Source: Chromobacterium subtsugae (GTDB lineage: Bacteria; Pseudomonadota; Gammaproteobacteria; Burkholderiales; Chromobacteriaceae). Taken from it: a stretch of 64,000 nucleotides of DNA. Under the pieces are notes generated by a model. It did no database searches. It was given only the letters and a program-made list of their open reading frames with translations, and was not told where the DNA came from. The position numbers were made by a program, and so were the translations under genes. Shown piece by piece: positions 26,001-34,526 of this stretch (its first letter is position 1; each line of letters begins with the position of its first letter). The stretch spans positions 39,819 through 103,818 of the forward strand of contig NZ_JYKA01000014.1 in NCBI RefSeq assembly GCF_001676875.1, read 5' to 3'.

Positions 26001-29000
26001 AACGACGCCGAGCGCCTGCTGTGCGCGGCGGTGGCCCGGGTGCTGAACCTGGAGCAGGCCAGCCCCGACGACGACTTCTTCCAGCTGGGCGGCGACAGCA
26101 TCTCGGCGATGAGCCTGGGCACCGAGCTGCGTCGCGCCGGCTTCCTGCTGCGCCCGCGCGACGTGTTCGCCAAACGGACGCCGGCCGGCATGGCCGCGGC
26201 GCTGCAGCCCTTGAGCGCCGCCAATCCGGCGGCCGACGACAAGGCCGGCCCGCTGGGCAAGCTGCCCATCGTCAGCTGGTTCGCCGAGCAATACGGCATG
26301 GCCAGCCGCTTCGTCCAGGGCGTGTGGCTGAAAGCGCCGGCAGCGCTGGGCACCGAACACCTGGCCGCCGGCCTGTTGGCCTTGCAGCGCGCCCACCCGG
26401 CCTTGCGCAGCCGCGCCGCCGATGGCCAACTGCATCTGGATGCCGCTCCAACGGCATTGGACGCGCGGGTACTGATCGAGGCCGCGCCGGAGGCGACGCC
26501 GGATCAGCTATTCGAAACCGCCTGCGCGCGGCTGGACCCGGAAAACGGCCTGATGCTGCAGGCCGCGCTGCGGGACGGGGCCGACGGCAAGCATCTGTTG
26601 CTGGCCGTTCACCACCTGGCGGTCGACGGCGTGTCTTGGCGCGCGTTGCTGCCCGAGCTGCAGGCCGCCTGCGAGGCGGCGATGGCCGGAGAGGCGGTCC
26701 AACTGCCGCGCGAGGACTTCGGCCTGCGCGAATGGGCGAAAACGCTGGCGGCCCAGGTTCCGGCGCGCCGCGGCGAGCTGGCGATGTGGCGCGGCATGCT
26801 GGCCGGAAAAGCCGACGCATTGAGCGCCAAGGCGCTGGACCCGGCCCGCGACCGCCACGACGCGGCCCGCCACCGCCGCGCGCTGCTGGGCGAGGCGGCC
26901 AGCGCGGCGCTGCTGCAAAAGCTGCCGAACGCCTGCCGCGCGACGGTGGAGGAAATCCTGCTGGCGGCGCTGCTGCTGGCTTGCCGCGGCGAATTCGACG
27001 CGCCGCGCTTGCGCGTGGGCCTGGAGTCGCACGGCCGCCATGCCGGCGACGACGGCATCGATCTTGGTCGTACGGTGGGTTGGCTGACCGCCGAATACCC
27101 GGCGCTGTTCGACCTGTCAGTCCAGACGGCCGGCGACGCGGCGGCTCTGGCGGCGCTGCGCGCGGTCAAGCGCGTGATGCGGGCGATCCCGGACCATGGC
27201 CTGGGCTACGGCGTGCTGCGTTATCTGGACGACGAGCACGGCCCGGCGCTGGGCGCGCTGGAGGCGCAGAACCGCCCGGCGCTGCTGTTCAACTACCTGG
27301 GCCGCTTCCAGGCCAGCGACGGCGAATGGATGCCGCTGGCCGCCGGCGGCCGCTTCGCCGACGCCTTCGCCGTCGACATCGATCCGGCTTTGCCGCTGCA
27401 ATACGGGCTGGAGGCCAATGTCTTCGTCGACGAGTCCGGCGCCGCGCCGCGGGTGGCGGTCAACTGGACCTGGGCCGACGCGCTGTATGGCGCCGACGCC
27501 ATCGAGCGCCTGGGGCAAAGGATGGACAGCGCGATCGCCGCGCTGGCCCAGTTGGCGGAGCGTGATCCGCTGGCCGCGGCCGATACCTTGGTGGCCGCTG
27601 AGACGCTGGGCGCCGGCGGCGCGCCGCTGTCCGACGCGGAGCTGGCGGCGCTCTGCGCCCGCCATGGCAGCCTGGCCGCGGCGCTGCCGGTGTTGCCGCT
27701 GCAGCAGGGCCTGCTGTTCCACGCCCAGCTGGGCGAGGCGGCCGGCAAGTACAACTCCATCACCCGCGTCACTTTCGCAGGCCCGCTGGGCAGCGACAGG
27801 CTGCGCGCGGCGCTGGCGGCGGTATTGCGCCGCCATCCGCAGTTGGCCGCCGGTTTCGACAGCGAAGCTCAGGCCGAACCGTTGCAACTGCTGCCGCTTG
27901 CGCTGCCGGAATGGCCGTGGCGCGAGCTGGAGCTGGCCGCCTCGGCCGACGAGGCCGAGGCGCTGCAGGCGCTGGAGCGTGAGGAGCTGGACCGCGACTT
28001 TACGGTCGGCGGCCCCGGCGATGGCCCGCTGCTGCAGGCCACGCTGGCGCGCCACGGCCAACTGTCCACGCTGTTCCTGACCGCGCACCATCTGGTTGTC
28101 GATGGTTGGTCCACGCCCATCATGCTGCGCGACCTGCTGGCCGCCTACGGCGACGGGCCGGACACGCTGCCTTCGATCCGCGTCGACTACCCCAGCGTGG
28201 TCCGCGCGCTGGCCGCGCGCGACCTGACGCCGGCACGGCAGCTGTGGCTGCAGACGCTGGACGGCGTCAAGCCTACGCTGCTGTTCGGCCAGCAGACGGC
28301 CGCGCCGGAAGTGCGGGAATTCGAGCTGGTGCTGCCGCAAGCGCTGGAAGACGCGCTGACCGAGCGCTGCCGCGAACGCGGCCTCACCCTGAACACCGCG
28401 ATGCAGGGCATGTGGGGCGCGCTGCTGTCGGTGCTGACCGGCCGCAACGACGTGGTGTTCGGCTCGCCGGTGTCGGGCCGTTTCAGCCCGGTGGACGGCG
28501 TGGACGAGCATATCGGCCTGTTCAGCAACACCATTCCGGTGCGGGTGGCGCTGCGGCCGGACGCGCCGCTGTGGGAACAGCTGGCCGACTTGCAGGCGCG
28601 GCAGATCCGTCTGCTGGAGCATGACGGGCTGGGCCTTGCCGAAATCCAGCGCCTGGCCGGCGCGACCACGCTGTTCGACACGCTGCTGGTGGTCGAGAAC
28701 TACCCGGATCAGGACATGCAGTCGCGCGACTACCACTGCGCGCGCATCGCCTCGCTGCGCAACCGCGGCCATACCCACTATCCGCTGACGGTGCTGGCGC
28801 TGCCGGGTGACCGGCTGCGCCTGCTGATCGAGTACCGCAATCTGGTGAAAGAGCCGCAGCAGCTGGCCGAGCGGATGCTGGCGCTGCTGGCGCATCTGGC
28901 CTACCGGCCCGAGCTGCCGTGGTCGGCCTTCGACCCGTTGACCGGCGCCGAGCGCGAGCTGATCGACAAGGTCAACGCCACCGCAGCTGCGATACCGGAA

Positions 29001-31550
29001 GCCACGCTGCCGGACTTGCTGGCCGAGCAGGCCGCCAGGACACCCGACGCGCCGGCGCTGCTGGACGAGACGCATGCGCTCGGCTACGCCGAAACCCGCG
29101 CTCAGGTCGGCCATTTGGCCGGCAGGCTGAAGGATGCCGGCGTCAAGCCGGGCGACATCGTCGCGGTGGCCTTGCCGCGCTCGGTGCACCTGAGCCTGGC
29201 GCTGATGGCGGCGCAGGAGGCCGGCGCCGCCTATCTGCCGCTGGACACCGGCTACCCGGACGAGAGGCTGGCCTATATGGTGGCCGACGCCAAGCCGGCG
29301 CTGATCATCACTTGCGCCGAACTGGCGCCGCGCTTCGCAGGGGTGGGGGAACTGCTGCTGCAGGACGCGCTGGCGGCCGAGCCGCAGGCCTTCGACGCGC
29401 CGGCGCTGACGCCGGATCACGCCGCCTATCTGCTGTACACCTCCGGCTCCACCGGCCGGCCCAAGGGCGTGCTGGTTTCGCACCGCGCCATCGTCAACCG
29501 CCTGCTGTGGATGCAGCACGAGTACGGCCTGGGCGCGGACGACGTGGTGTTGCAGAAGACGCCTTGCAGCTTTGACGTGTCGGTGTGGGAGTTTTTCTGG
29601 CCGTTGATCGTCGGCGCGCGGCTGTTCATGGCGCCGCCGGACGCGCACCGCGACCCGGAAGCGCTGCTGGAGCTGATCGCCGGGCGCGGCGTCACCACCT
29701 TGCACTTTGTTCCGTCTATGCTGGCGGCGCTGCTGGCCCACATGCAGGGCGACGCCGCGGCGCGCTCGGCCCAAGCGGCTGGCTTGCGTCGGGTGTTCTG
29801 CAGCGGGGAGGCGCTGTCGCGCGAGCTGGCCGACGGCTATGCCGGCCTGATAGACGCGCCGCTGCACAATCTGTACGGCCCGACCGAAGCGGCGGTGGAC
29901 GTCAGTTACCAGCCGGTGGCCAAGCCGGCGCCGGAGTCGGCCAGCGTGCCCATCGGCCTGCCGGTGTGGAACACCGCGCTGCGGATACTGGACGCCGCGC
30001 TGCGGCCGGTGCCGGTCGGCGCGCCGGGCGAACTGTATCTGTGCGGCGTGCAGCTGGCCCATGGCTATCTGGGCAGGCCGGACCTGACCGCGGCCCGCTT
30101 CGTCGCCGACCCGTACGCCGATGGCGAACGGATGTACCGCACCGGCGACATCGCGCGCTGGCTGCCGGACGGCACCGTCGAGTATCTGGGCCGCAGCGAC
30201 GACCAGCTGAAGATACGCGGTCAGCGCATCGAGCTGGGCGAGATCGAGGCGGCGCTGCTCTCGCAGCCGGGCGTGGCCCGCGCCGTGGTCCACGCCTGCG
30301 CGCTGGGCGGCCAGGCGGCGCATGCCGCCGGCGCCGACAACCGCCAGCTGGTCGGCTATGTGATCGCGTCCGATCCGGACCATCCGCCCGAGGCCGACGC
30401 GTTGCGGGCGGCATTGGCCAAGGCGCTGCCGGCGCACATGGTGCCGGTGGCGGTGATGCGGCTGGCGGACTTTCCGCTCAGCGCCAACGGCAAGCTGGAC
30501 CGCAAGGCGCTGCCGGAGCCGTCGGCTGCGGCGTCGACAGAAGGCCGCGAGCCGCGGCCGGGCCTGGAGAGCCGCATCGCCGCGCTGTTCGCCGAGGTTC
30601 TGGAGTGCGACGCTGTGTTCGCCGATGACGATTTCTTCGCGCTGGGCGGCCACTCGCTGCTGGCGATGCGGCTGGCGGCCGCGCTGCGCCGCGAGCTGAA
30701 GCTGCCGGTCTCGGTCGGCCAGATCATGAGCTCGCCGACAGTGGCCAAGCTGGCGGCGGTGCTGTCTGACGCCGGCCTGGCATCCGACCCGGCGCTGGCC
30801 GGCTTCGGCGAGGTGCTGCCGCTGCGCGCCGGCAAGGGGCGGCCGCTGTTCTGCATCCACCCGGCCTCCGGCTTCGCTTGGCAGTACAGCGGCCTGTCGC
30901 GCCATCTGCGCCCCGGCCTCGCGCTGGTGGGCCTGCAGTCGCCGCGCCCGGACGGCGCCATCGCCCGCAGCGTCGACATGGACGAGGCGTGCGAACGCCA
31001 TCTGGCCAATCTGCGCCGCATCCAGCCGCAAGGCCCGTATCACCTGATCGGCTATTCGCTGGGCGGCACGGTGGCGCAGGCCATGGCGGCCAGGCTGCGG
31101 CAGCAGGGCGAGGAGGTGGCCTTCCTGGGCCTGCTCGACACTTATCCGCCGGAGGGCCAGGACTGGAACGGCCCGACCGAGGAAGAGGCCAAAGCCGAAG
31201 TGGCCCGCGAGCAGGAGCAGTTCATGTCCGCCACCGAGGATGCCGCCGACGCCTTCATGCTGCGCGAGAAGACCGAGATGTTCGGCCACATCGTCGCCAA
31301 CTATCAGGACGCGGTGCGGCTGTTGTCGCAGGCGCGCACGCCACGCTACGACGGCGAGGCCACGCTGTTCGTCGCCCGCCGCACCCTGCCGGAAGGCATG
31401 GACGTGCGCGAGACCTGGCGGCCGCATCTGGCCGGCCTGACCGTGCACGAGCTCGATTGCGCGCACGAGGACATCGTGTCGCCGCAGTCGCTGGAGACGC
31501 TCGGGCCGTTGCTGGACGGCATGTTGAAGGAGGTGGACAGCCTGGGGTGA
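23064..31550 (+). CDS. vbaF: Two-module siderophore synthetase, C-A-T-E-C-A-T-TE (VbaF type)
   Basis: 2828 residues from a GTG behind GGGGAAG. Domains by core motif: condensation (HHVCVDG, 153), adenylation (YTSGSTGKPKG, 616), carrier (LGGDS, Ser1012), epimerisation (HHLAVDGVSW, 1183), condensation (HHLVVDGWS, 1675), adenylation (YTSGSTGRPKG, 2125), carrier (LGGHS, Ser2531), thioesterase (GYSLGG, Ser2665; His2801). Hand alignment to GrsA gives DVWHFSLVD(K) for the second adenylation domain, the EntF serine code, and D-G-E-D-M-G-F-I-S for the first, whose Glu and Asp fit a cationic amino acid. The first condensation domain would accept dihydroxybenzoate from an EntB-like carrier encoded elsewhere. 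The thioesterase probably cyclises three units. Confidence 0.92.
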   Translation: MLTIETKPSAVERELPLFGSQLGIWLADQIAEQKNTYTVAHCVALDGAIDAERLRQSIRLGLAEADTVVAQYLETPEGPAQRLRQGLSAKDLPLPEIHDLSAEADPESLAREWMRADLAAELAADGERPLHLHRLFKLAGGAGERWFWYQRYHHVCVDGYSFAALTRRIADLYQALGRGEAPSPSPFVSFVDVAAERDSYLASPRCEEDRAFWRDYAAALPAPSTLSARDALAGDGAANVDVLRRRFEIAGGTAAPQAMAAVFAYLARMSGKSRVAMGMPFMRRMGSAALRAVGPVVNVLPVALDIDNGDDLATLARRLADELKQVRRHERYDAEQIQRDSGMVGSRRALYGATLNLKIYDQSLRLGEVAGVTLPLAVGPIDDIEFGLWQQGESLVVELSANPARYGAAELEWHAWRLRGFIAALASGAAVGDAPLHSAAEKAALDEWSRGPRVAAPAGVRTALDVFLVSALQYQNETALACGDERLSYGQLSARVAQLARELLARGIGDGSVVGVAVPRSVDTVVAILGTLAAGAAFLPLDLDYPPERLAMMCEDAAPALLLTRSDVRGRLPSLPALCLDDEAVRARLAARAAQPLDDGERLRPLNGDRLAYMIYTSGSTGKPKGVMIAHASFLNLLLSQQTGLFGDFVRSRGRRVRTMQTASLSFDGALEQLFWLFMGQEVHLCDEELRRDAQQLVELVRRERIDEMDVPPSLLRQMLDCGLMDDGHWQPGMVMVGGEAVPPALWKEMRGYSQLHFHNFYGPTEYTISALGAPGSVAEEPVVGRPVANTRALVLDAALRPVAIGVAGELYLAGAGLGLGYLNRPSLTAARFVASPFGDGELMYRTGDLVRWNAHGQMDFIGRVDHQIKVRGFRIEMGEVEHALASLPGVNAAVVLAEAVGGSHRLIAYCTMADAGRHEEAGLSAALLAQVAETLPDYMVPSALAVLPEWPVNINGKIDRKALPAIRPQNAAAGREPANDAERLLCAAVARVLNLEQASPDDDFFQLGGDSISAMSLGTELRRAGFLLRPRDVFAKRTPAGMAAALQPLSAANPAADDKAGPLGKLPIVSWFAEQYGMASRFVQGVWLKAPAALGTEHLAAGLLALQRAHPALRSRAADGQLHLDAAPTALDARVLIEAAPEATPDQLFETACARLDPENGLMLQAALRDGADGKHLLLAVHHLAVDGVSWRALLPELQAACEAAMAGEAVQLPREDFGLREWAKTLAAQVPARRGELAMWRGMLAGKADALSAKALDPARDRHDAARHRRALLGEAASAALLQKLPNACRATVEEILLAALLLACRGEFDAPRLRVGLESHGRHAGDDGIDLGRTVGWLTAEYPALFDLSVQTAGDAAALAALRAVKRVMRAIPDHGLGYGVLRYLDDEHGPALGALEAQNRPALLFNYLGRFQASDGEWMPLAAGGRFADAFAVDIDPALPLQYGLEANVFVDESGAAPRVAVNWTWADALYGADAIERLGQRMDSAIAALAQLAERDPLAAADTLVAAETLGAGGAPLSDAELAALCARHGSLAAALPVLPLQQGLLFHAQLGEAAGKYNSITRVTFAGPLGSDRLRAALAAVLRRHPQLAAGFDSEAQAEPLQLLPLALPEWPWRELELAASADEAEALQALEREELDRDFTVGGPGDGPLLQATLARHGQLSTLFLTAHHLVVDGWSTPIMLRDLLAAYGDGPDTLPSIRVDYPSVVRALAARDLTPARQLWLQTLDGVKPTLLFGQQTAAPEVREFELVLPQALEDALTERCRERGLTLNTAMQGMWGALLSVLTGRNDVVFGSPVSGRFSPVDGVDEHIGLFSNTIPVRVALRPDAPLWEQLADLQARQIRLLEHDGLGLAEIQRLAGATTLFDTLLVVENYPDQDMQSRDYHCARIASLRNRGHTHYPLTVLALPGDRLRLLIEYRNLVKEPQQLAERMLALLAHLAYRPELPWSAFDPLTGAERELIDKVNATAAAIPEATLPDLLAEQAARTPDAPALLDETHALGYAETRAQVGHLAGRLKDAGVKPGDIVAVALPRSVHLSLALMAAQEAGAAYLPLDTGYPDERLAYMVADAKPALIITCAELAPRFAGVGELLLQDALAAEPQAFDAPALTPDHAAYLLYTSGSTGRPKGVLVSHRAIVNRLLWMQHEYGLGADDVVLQKTPCSFDVSVWEFFWPLIVGARLFMAPPDAHRDPEALLELIAGRGVTTLHFVPSMLAALLAHMQGDAAARSAQAAGLRRVFCSGEALSRELADGYAGLIDAPLHNLYGPTEAAVDVSYQPVAKPAPESASVPIGLPVWNTALRILDAALRPVPVGAPGELYLCGVQLAHGYLGRPDLTAARFVADPYADGERMYRTGDIARWLPDGTVEYLGRSDDQLKIRGQRIELGEIEAALLSQPGVARAVVHACALGGQAAHAAGADNRQLVGYVIASDPDHPPEADALRAALAKALPAHMVPVAVMRLADFPLSANGKLDRKALPEPSAAASTEGREPRPGLESRIAALFAEVLECDAVFADDDFFALGGHSLLAMRLAAALRRELKLPVSVGQIMSSPTVAKLAAVLSDAGLASDPALAGFGEVLPLRAGKGRPLFCIHPASGFAWQYSGLSRHLRPGLALVGLQSPRPDGAIARSVDMDEACERHLANLRRIQPQGPYHLIGYSLGGTVAQAMAARLRQQGEEVAFLGLLDTYPPEGQDWNGPTEEEAKAEVAREQEQFMSATEDAADAFMLREKTEMFGHIVANYQDAVRLLSQARTPRYDGEATLFVARRTLPEGMDVRETWRPHLAGLTVHELDCAHEDIVSPQSLETLGPLLDGMLKEVDSLG

Positions 31551-31600
31551 TGGTGCGTTTTGCCTCGTGCTGGATAGGCAAGGCGCATTGAGGACGCGGA

Positions 31601-31637
31601 AATGCCGCGCTTGGTAATCAGGCGCGGCATTTTTTTT
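31601..31637 (+). terminator. Terminator of the esterase-mbtH-synthetase operon
   Basis: AATGCCGCGC and GCGCGGCATT form a 10-bp stem followed by eight or more T. It lies 50 bases past the synthetase stop. Nothing else is recognisable in the 305-base gap up to the next gene. Confidence 0.9.
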
Positions 31638-31855
31638 GCAATGGGATGTTTGCTCAAGGTCTTTGCCGGGTCACTGCTGTTTTCTGTGGAATGCCGGTTA
31701 GGAAAAGACCTTGCATAAACGGCTAGGCCATGTTTGAACGGTCGGAGTCACAGACATCTGTTCCAGACGTCCCTGATCTTGTGAGTCGGGTGGTGATTGG
31801 CTTGGTGAGAACCGGCCGCGTCCCGCATCTTGAACCGCAAGCGAAGGAGACTCAG

Positions 31856-32593
31856 ATGAAAATCTTGATCGTAGTGGGAGAGGGGGTGGCGAACAGCTCT
31901 GGGGTCTCGGTTTTGGACCAGTCCCTGGAGTTTTACGGGTATGGGCTTGAGCTGGTGAAAAAATACCTTCGTTTCAGCGAAGAGGACTCAAGAGGCGTGG
32001 GGGTGGCGTTTTATATCCCCGGCTCCATAAGCCAGCAGCACTCCGAATATCTCAATATCATGAGCGAGGCCATGAGGACGTCGGTCGTGGATGTCGCGTT
32101 CTTCTATGACAGCATCGCCGGACTGATGGAAGCACTGATGAAGGCGCGCAATGAGCGTACCTGCCTGATCGTGATCGGCCACGGTTTTCAGATTATTGGC
32201 GGGGGCGCGGTGCAATTGCTGAATGGGAAGGGGGCGAATAGCATTGAAGATAAAGACATCAATGCTATTCGCCCGGATGTATACATCGGCCTGCATTGCT
32301 ATCCGGGAGCCATCCTGAATAAGCTGAGCAATAGCTGCATTGCTTGTGGGCTGACCGGACTGAATGTCGGGCAAAATGGCCATATCAAGAATTTTTGCGA
32401 GTCTGACAAGCTGGATCGATTGTTTGAGGATGTTTGTCAATTGTTTTTTATCGTCGACATAGAAGGCATGGACAAGCCGACAATCAACGAGCATGAGAAG
32501 GCGGTGATTCAGGCGCTGAAAGGATTCAAGGATCATTCCACGCCTGAGTTCGCGGTGACGGAAACCGCGTCGCTGGCGCTGAGCAAGAGCTGA
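31856..32593 (+). CDS. Hypothetical protein with possible caspase-like His/Cys pair
   Basis: 245 residues from the ATG at 31856 (GAAGGAGA upstream); longer starts lack a ribosome site. It is cytoplasmic and somewhat less GC-rich than its neighbours. A hydrophobic strand ends in His109-Gly110 (CLIVIGHG) and another, 39 residues later, ends in Cys148 (DVYIGLHCYPG). That strand-His-Gly / strand-Cys pattern is the mark of clan CD peptidases (caspases, CHAT, gingipain-like). The assignment is a pattern reading, not a domain hit. It lies between the synthetase terminator and the fepC 3' end and probably has its own promoter. Confidence 0.6.
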   Translation: MKILIVVGEGVANSSGVSVLDQSLEFYGYGLELVKKYLRFSEEDSRGVGVAFYIPGSISQQHSEYLNIMSEAMRTSVVDVAFFYDSIAGLMEALMKARNERTCLIVIGHGFQIIGGGAVQLLNGKGANSIEDKDINAIRPDVYIGLHCYPGAILNKLSNSCIACGLTGLNVGQNGHIKNFCESDKLDRLFEDVCQLFFIVDIEGMDKPTINEHEKAVIQALKGFKDHSTPEFAVTETASLALSKS

Positions 32594-32646
32594 ATGACGA
32601 GCCGAGCTGAATCGTATGGAACCGGCCCGTCACCCTATTGTGGCTC

Positions 32647-33486
32647 TCAGCGCGGAATCACCATCGGCGTATGGCTGACCGGGTCTTCGATGATCAGGCA
32701 GGGCAGGCCGAACACCTGCTCGATCAATTCGGCGCTGACGATGCGCGACGGCGCGCCTTCGGCGACGATGCGGCCGTCCTTCATTGCGATCAAGTGGGTG
32801 GCGTAGCGGCAGGCGTGGTTGATGTCGTGCAGCACCGCCACCAATGTGCGGCCGCCGTCGCGGTTGAGCGTGCGGAACAACTCCAGCAGCTCGATCTGGT
32901 GGGCGATGTCCAGGTAGGTGGTGGGTTCGTCCAGCAGCAGCAGCGGCGTCTGCTGGGCCAGCGCCATCGCCACCCAGACGCGCTGGCGCTGTCCGCCGGA
33001 CAACTCGTCGACCAGCCGGCCGGCCAGCTCGGCGGTGCCGGTGGCTTCCAGCGCCTGCTGGACGGCGGTTTCGTCGTCGCGGCTCCATTGCCGCAGCAGG
33101 CCCTGGTGCGGATAACGGCCGCGAGCCACCAGGTCGGCCACGGTGATGCTGTCCGGCGCGACGGCGCTTTGCGGCAACAGGCCCAGCTGGCGGGCCACCG
33201 CCTTGGCCGGCTGGCTGTGGATGTCGCGGCCGTCCAGCCGCACCTGGCCATCCAGCGGCTTCAACAGGCGGCTGAGGCTGCGCAGCAGCGTCGACTTGCC
33301 GCAGCCGTTGGGGCCGATGACGACGGTGAAGGAGCCATCGGGTATCCGCAGGTTCAGCCGCTCGCAGATCGTCCGTTGGCGGTAACCCAGGCGCAGGCCG
33401 TCGCCGGACAGCCGCGGCCGGCCGGACGCGGGCAGGGTGGCGTCGAGTGCCGCGGCGGGGTTGAGCTTGAAGGACAGGGTGGTCAC
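32647..33486 (-). CDS. fepC: Ferric siderophore ABC transporter ATP-binding protein
   Basis: 279 residues from a GTG that overlaps the fepG stop by 4 bases (GTGA). Walker A GPNGCGKST, the Q-loop (GLLPQSA), signature LSGGQRQR and Walker B LLLLDEPTTYLD are complete, with the H-loop His in AVLHDINHA. It drives uptake of the ferric catecholate through FepD-FepG. An N-terminal tail of about 25 residues precedes the usual FepC start. It is the last gene of the fepDGC operon and converges with the hypothetical gene. Confidence 0.93.
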   Translation of the reverse strand: MTTLSFKLNPAAALDATLPASGRPRLSGDGLRLGYRQRTICERLNLRIPDGSFTVVIGPNGCGKSTLLRSLSRLLKPLDGQVRLDGRDIHSQPAKAVARQLGLLPQSAVAPDSITVADLVARGRYPHQGLLRQWSRDDETAVQQALEATGTAELAGRLVDELSGGQRQRVWVAMALAQQTPLLLLDEPTTYLDIAHQIELLELFRTLNRDGGRTLVAVLHDINHACRYATHLIAMKDGRIVAEGAPSRIVSAELIEQVFGLPCLIIEDPVSHTPMVIPR

Positions 33487-34526
33487 GATTTCGCGCCTCC
33501 GGTTTGGCGCAGCAGCAGCCATAGCAAGTAAAGGCCGCCGATGCAGATGGTGACGACGCCAACCGGCAGCTGGCGCGGGTAGAACAGATGCTGGGCGGCG
33601 TAGTCGGCCGCCAGCAGCAGCAGCGCGCCGGTCCAGGCGGCGGTCATCGGGCTGGTGGCGCGCGCGCGCTGCAGGCGCTGGGCGATCTGCGGCGCGGCCA
33701 GCGCGATGAAGGCGATGGGGCCGGCGGCCGCGGTGGCGGAGGCGATCAGCGCCACGCCCAGGCCCATCAGCCACAGCCGGGTGCGCTCGGCCGGCACGCC
33801 CAGCGCATTGGCGCTGTCGTCGCCCATTTCCAGCAGCTGCATCCGTGGCTTCAGCGTCAGCGCCGCCAGCATCGCCAGCAGGCAGAGCAGCGCCGACGGC
33901 AAGCCCTTGCTCCAGGTCATGCCGTTCAGCGTACCGGCGCCCCAGATGGCGGCGCTCATCGCCGACTCCAGGCTGGCGTTGATCAGCAGCCAGCTGTTGA
34001 GCGCGCTCAGCATCGCGCTGACGGCGATGCCGACGATGATCAGCCGGAGGCCGTGCGCGCCGCGCCGCCAGGCTAGCAGATAAACCAGCGCGGCGGAGGC
34101 GAGGCCGCCGGCCAGCGCGCCGCCGGCGATCTGGAAATGGCTGCCGCCTATGGTGGTGATCACCAGCAGCGCGCCGGTGTAAGCGCCGGTGTTGAAACCC
34201 ACCACATCCGGGCTGCCCAAGGGGTTGCGCAGCAGCGATTGGAAAATGGCTCCGCTCATGCCCAGCGCCGCGCCGATGATCAGCGCCATCGCCACCCGCG
34301 GCAGCCGCCATTGCTGCACCACGGCCACGTTCAGCCGGCTGCCCTGGCCTTGCAGCGCCGCCCACACTTGCTCGACGCTCAGATGCAAGGCGCCTGCGCG
34401 CAGGCTGATCAGCGCCAGCGCGGCGCAGGCCGCCATCAGCAGCAGCGCCGGCCATAGCCGGCTAGGCCGGAGGCGAAGGTTGAAGCGGCCGTCTGGATGG
34501 CCCAGCCGCAGGTGCGCTGTTTTCAT
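33483..34526 (-). CDS. fepG: Ferric siderophore ABC transporter permease FepG
   Basis: 347 residues of the FecCD/BtuC permease family, about nine to ten membrane helices. Marks include the GAALGMSGAIFQSLLRNPLGSPDVVG segment (near residues 95-120) typical of FepG-type permeases. The ATG has GGGAGG upstream and overlaps the fepD stop by 4 bases. It pairs with FepD in the inner membrane to move the ferric siderophore from FepB into the cytoplasm. Tight overlaps with both neighbours show one operon. Confidence 0.92.
   Translation of the reverse strand: MKTAHLRLGHPDGRFNLRLRPSRLWPALLLMAACAALALISLRAGALHLSVEQVWAALQGQGSRLNVAVVQQWRLPRVAMALIIGAALGMSGAIFQSLLRNPLGSPDVVGFNTGAYTGALLVITTIGGSHFQIAGGALAGGLASAALVYLLAWRRGAHGLRLIIVGIAVSAMLSALNSWLLINASLESAMSAAIWGAGTLNGMTWSKGLPSALLCLLAMLAALTLKPRMQLLEMGDDSANALGVPAERTRLWLMGLGVALIASATAAAGPIAFIALAAPQIAQRLQRARATSPMTAAWTGALLLLAADYAAQHLFYPRQLPVGVVTICIGGLYLLWLLLRQTGGAKS

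Noticed and set aside
25619..27565. Plus-strand frame of 648 codons
   Set aside because: Same-strand, shifted frame inside the synthetase; Arg/Gly-rich product without motifs.
27117..31466. Open frame of 1449 codons on the minus strand
   Set aside because: It lies wholly opposite the synthetase, with Arg-, Gln- and His-rich product and no domain. Long antisense frames are common in GC-rich genes.
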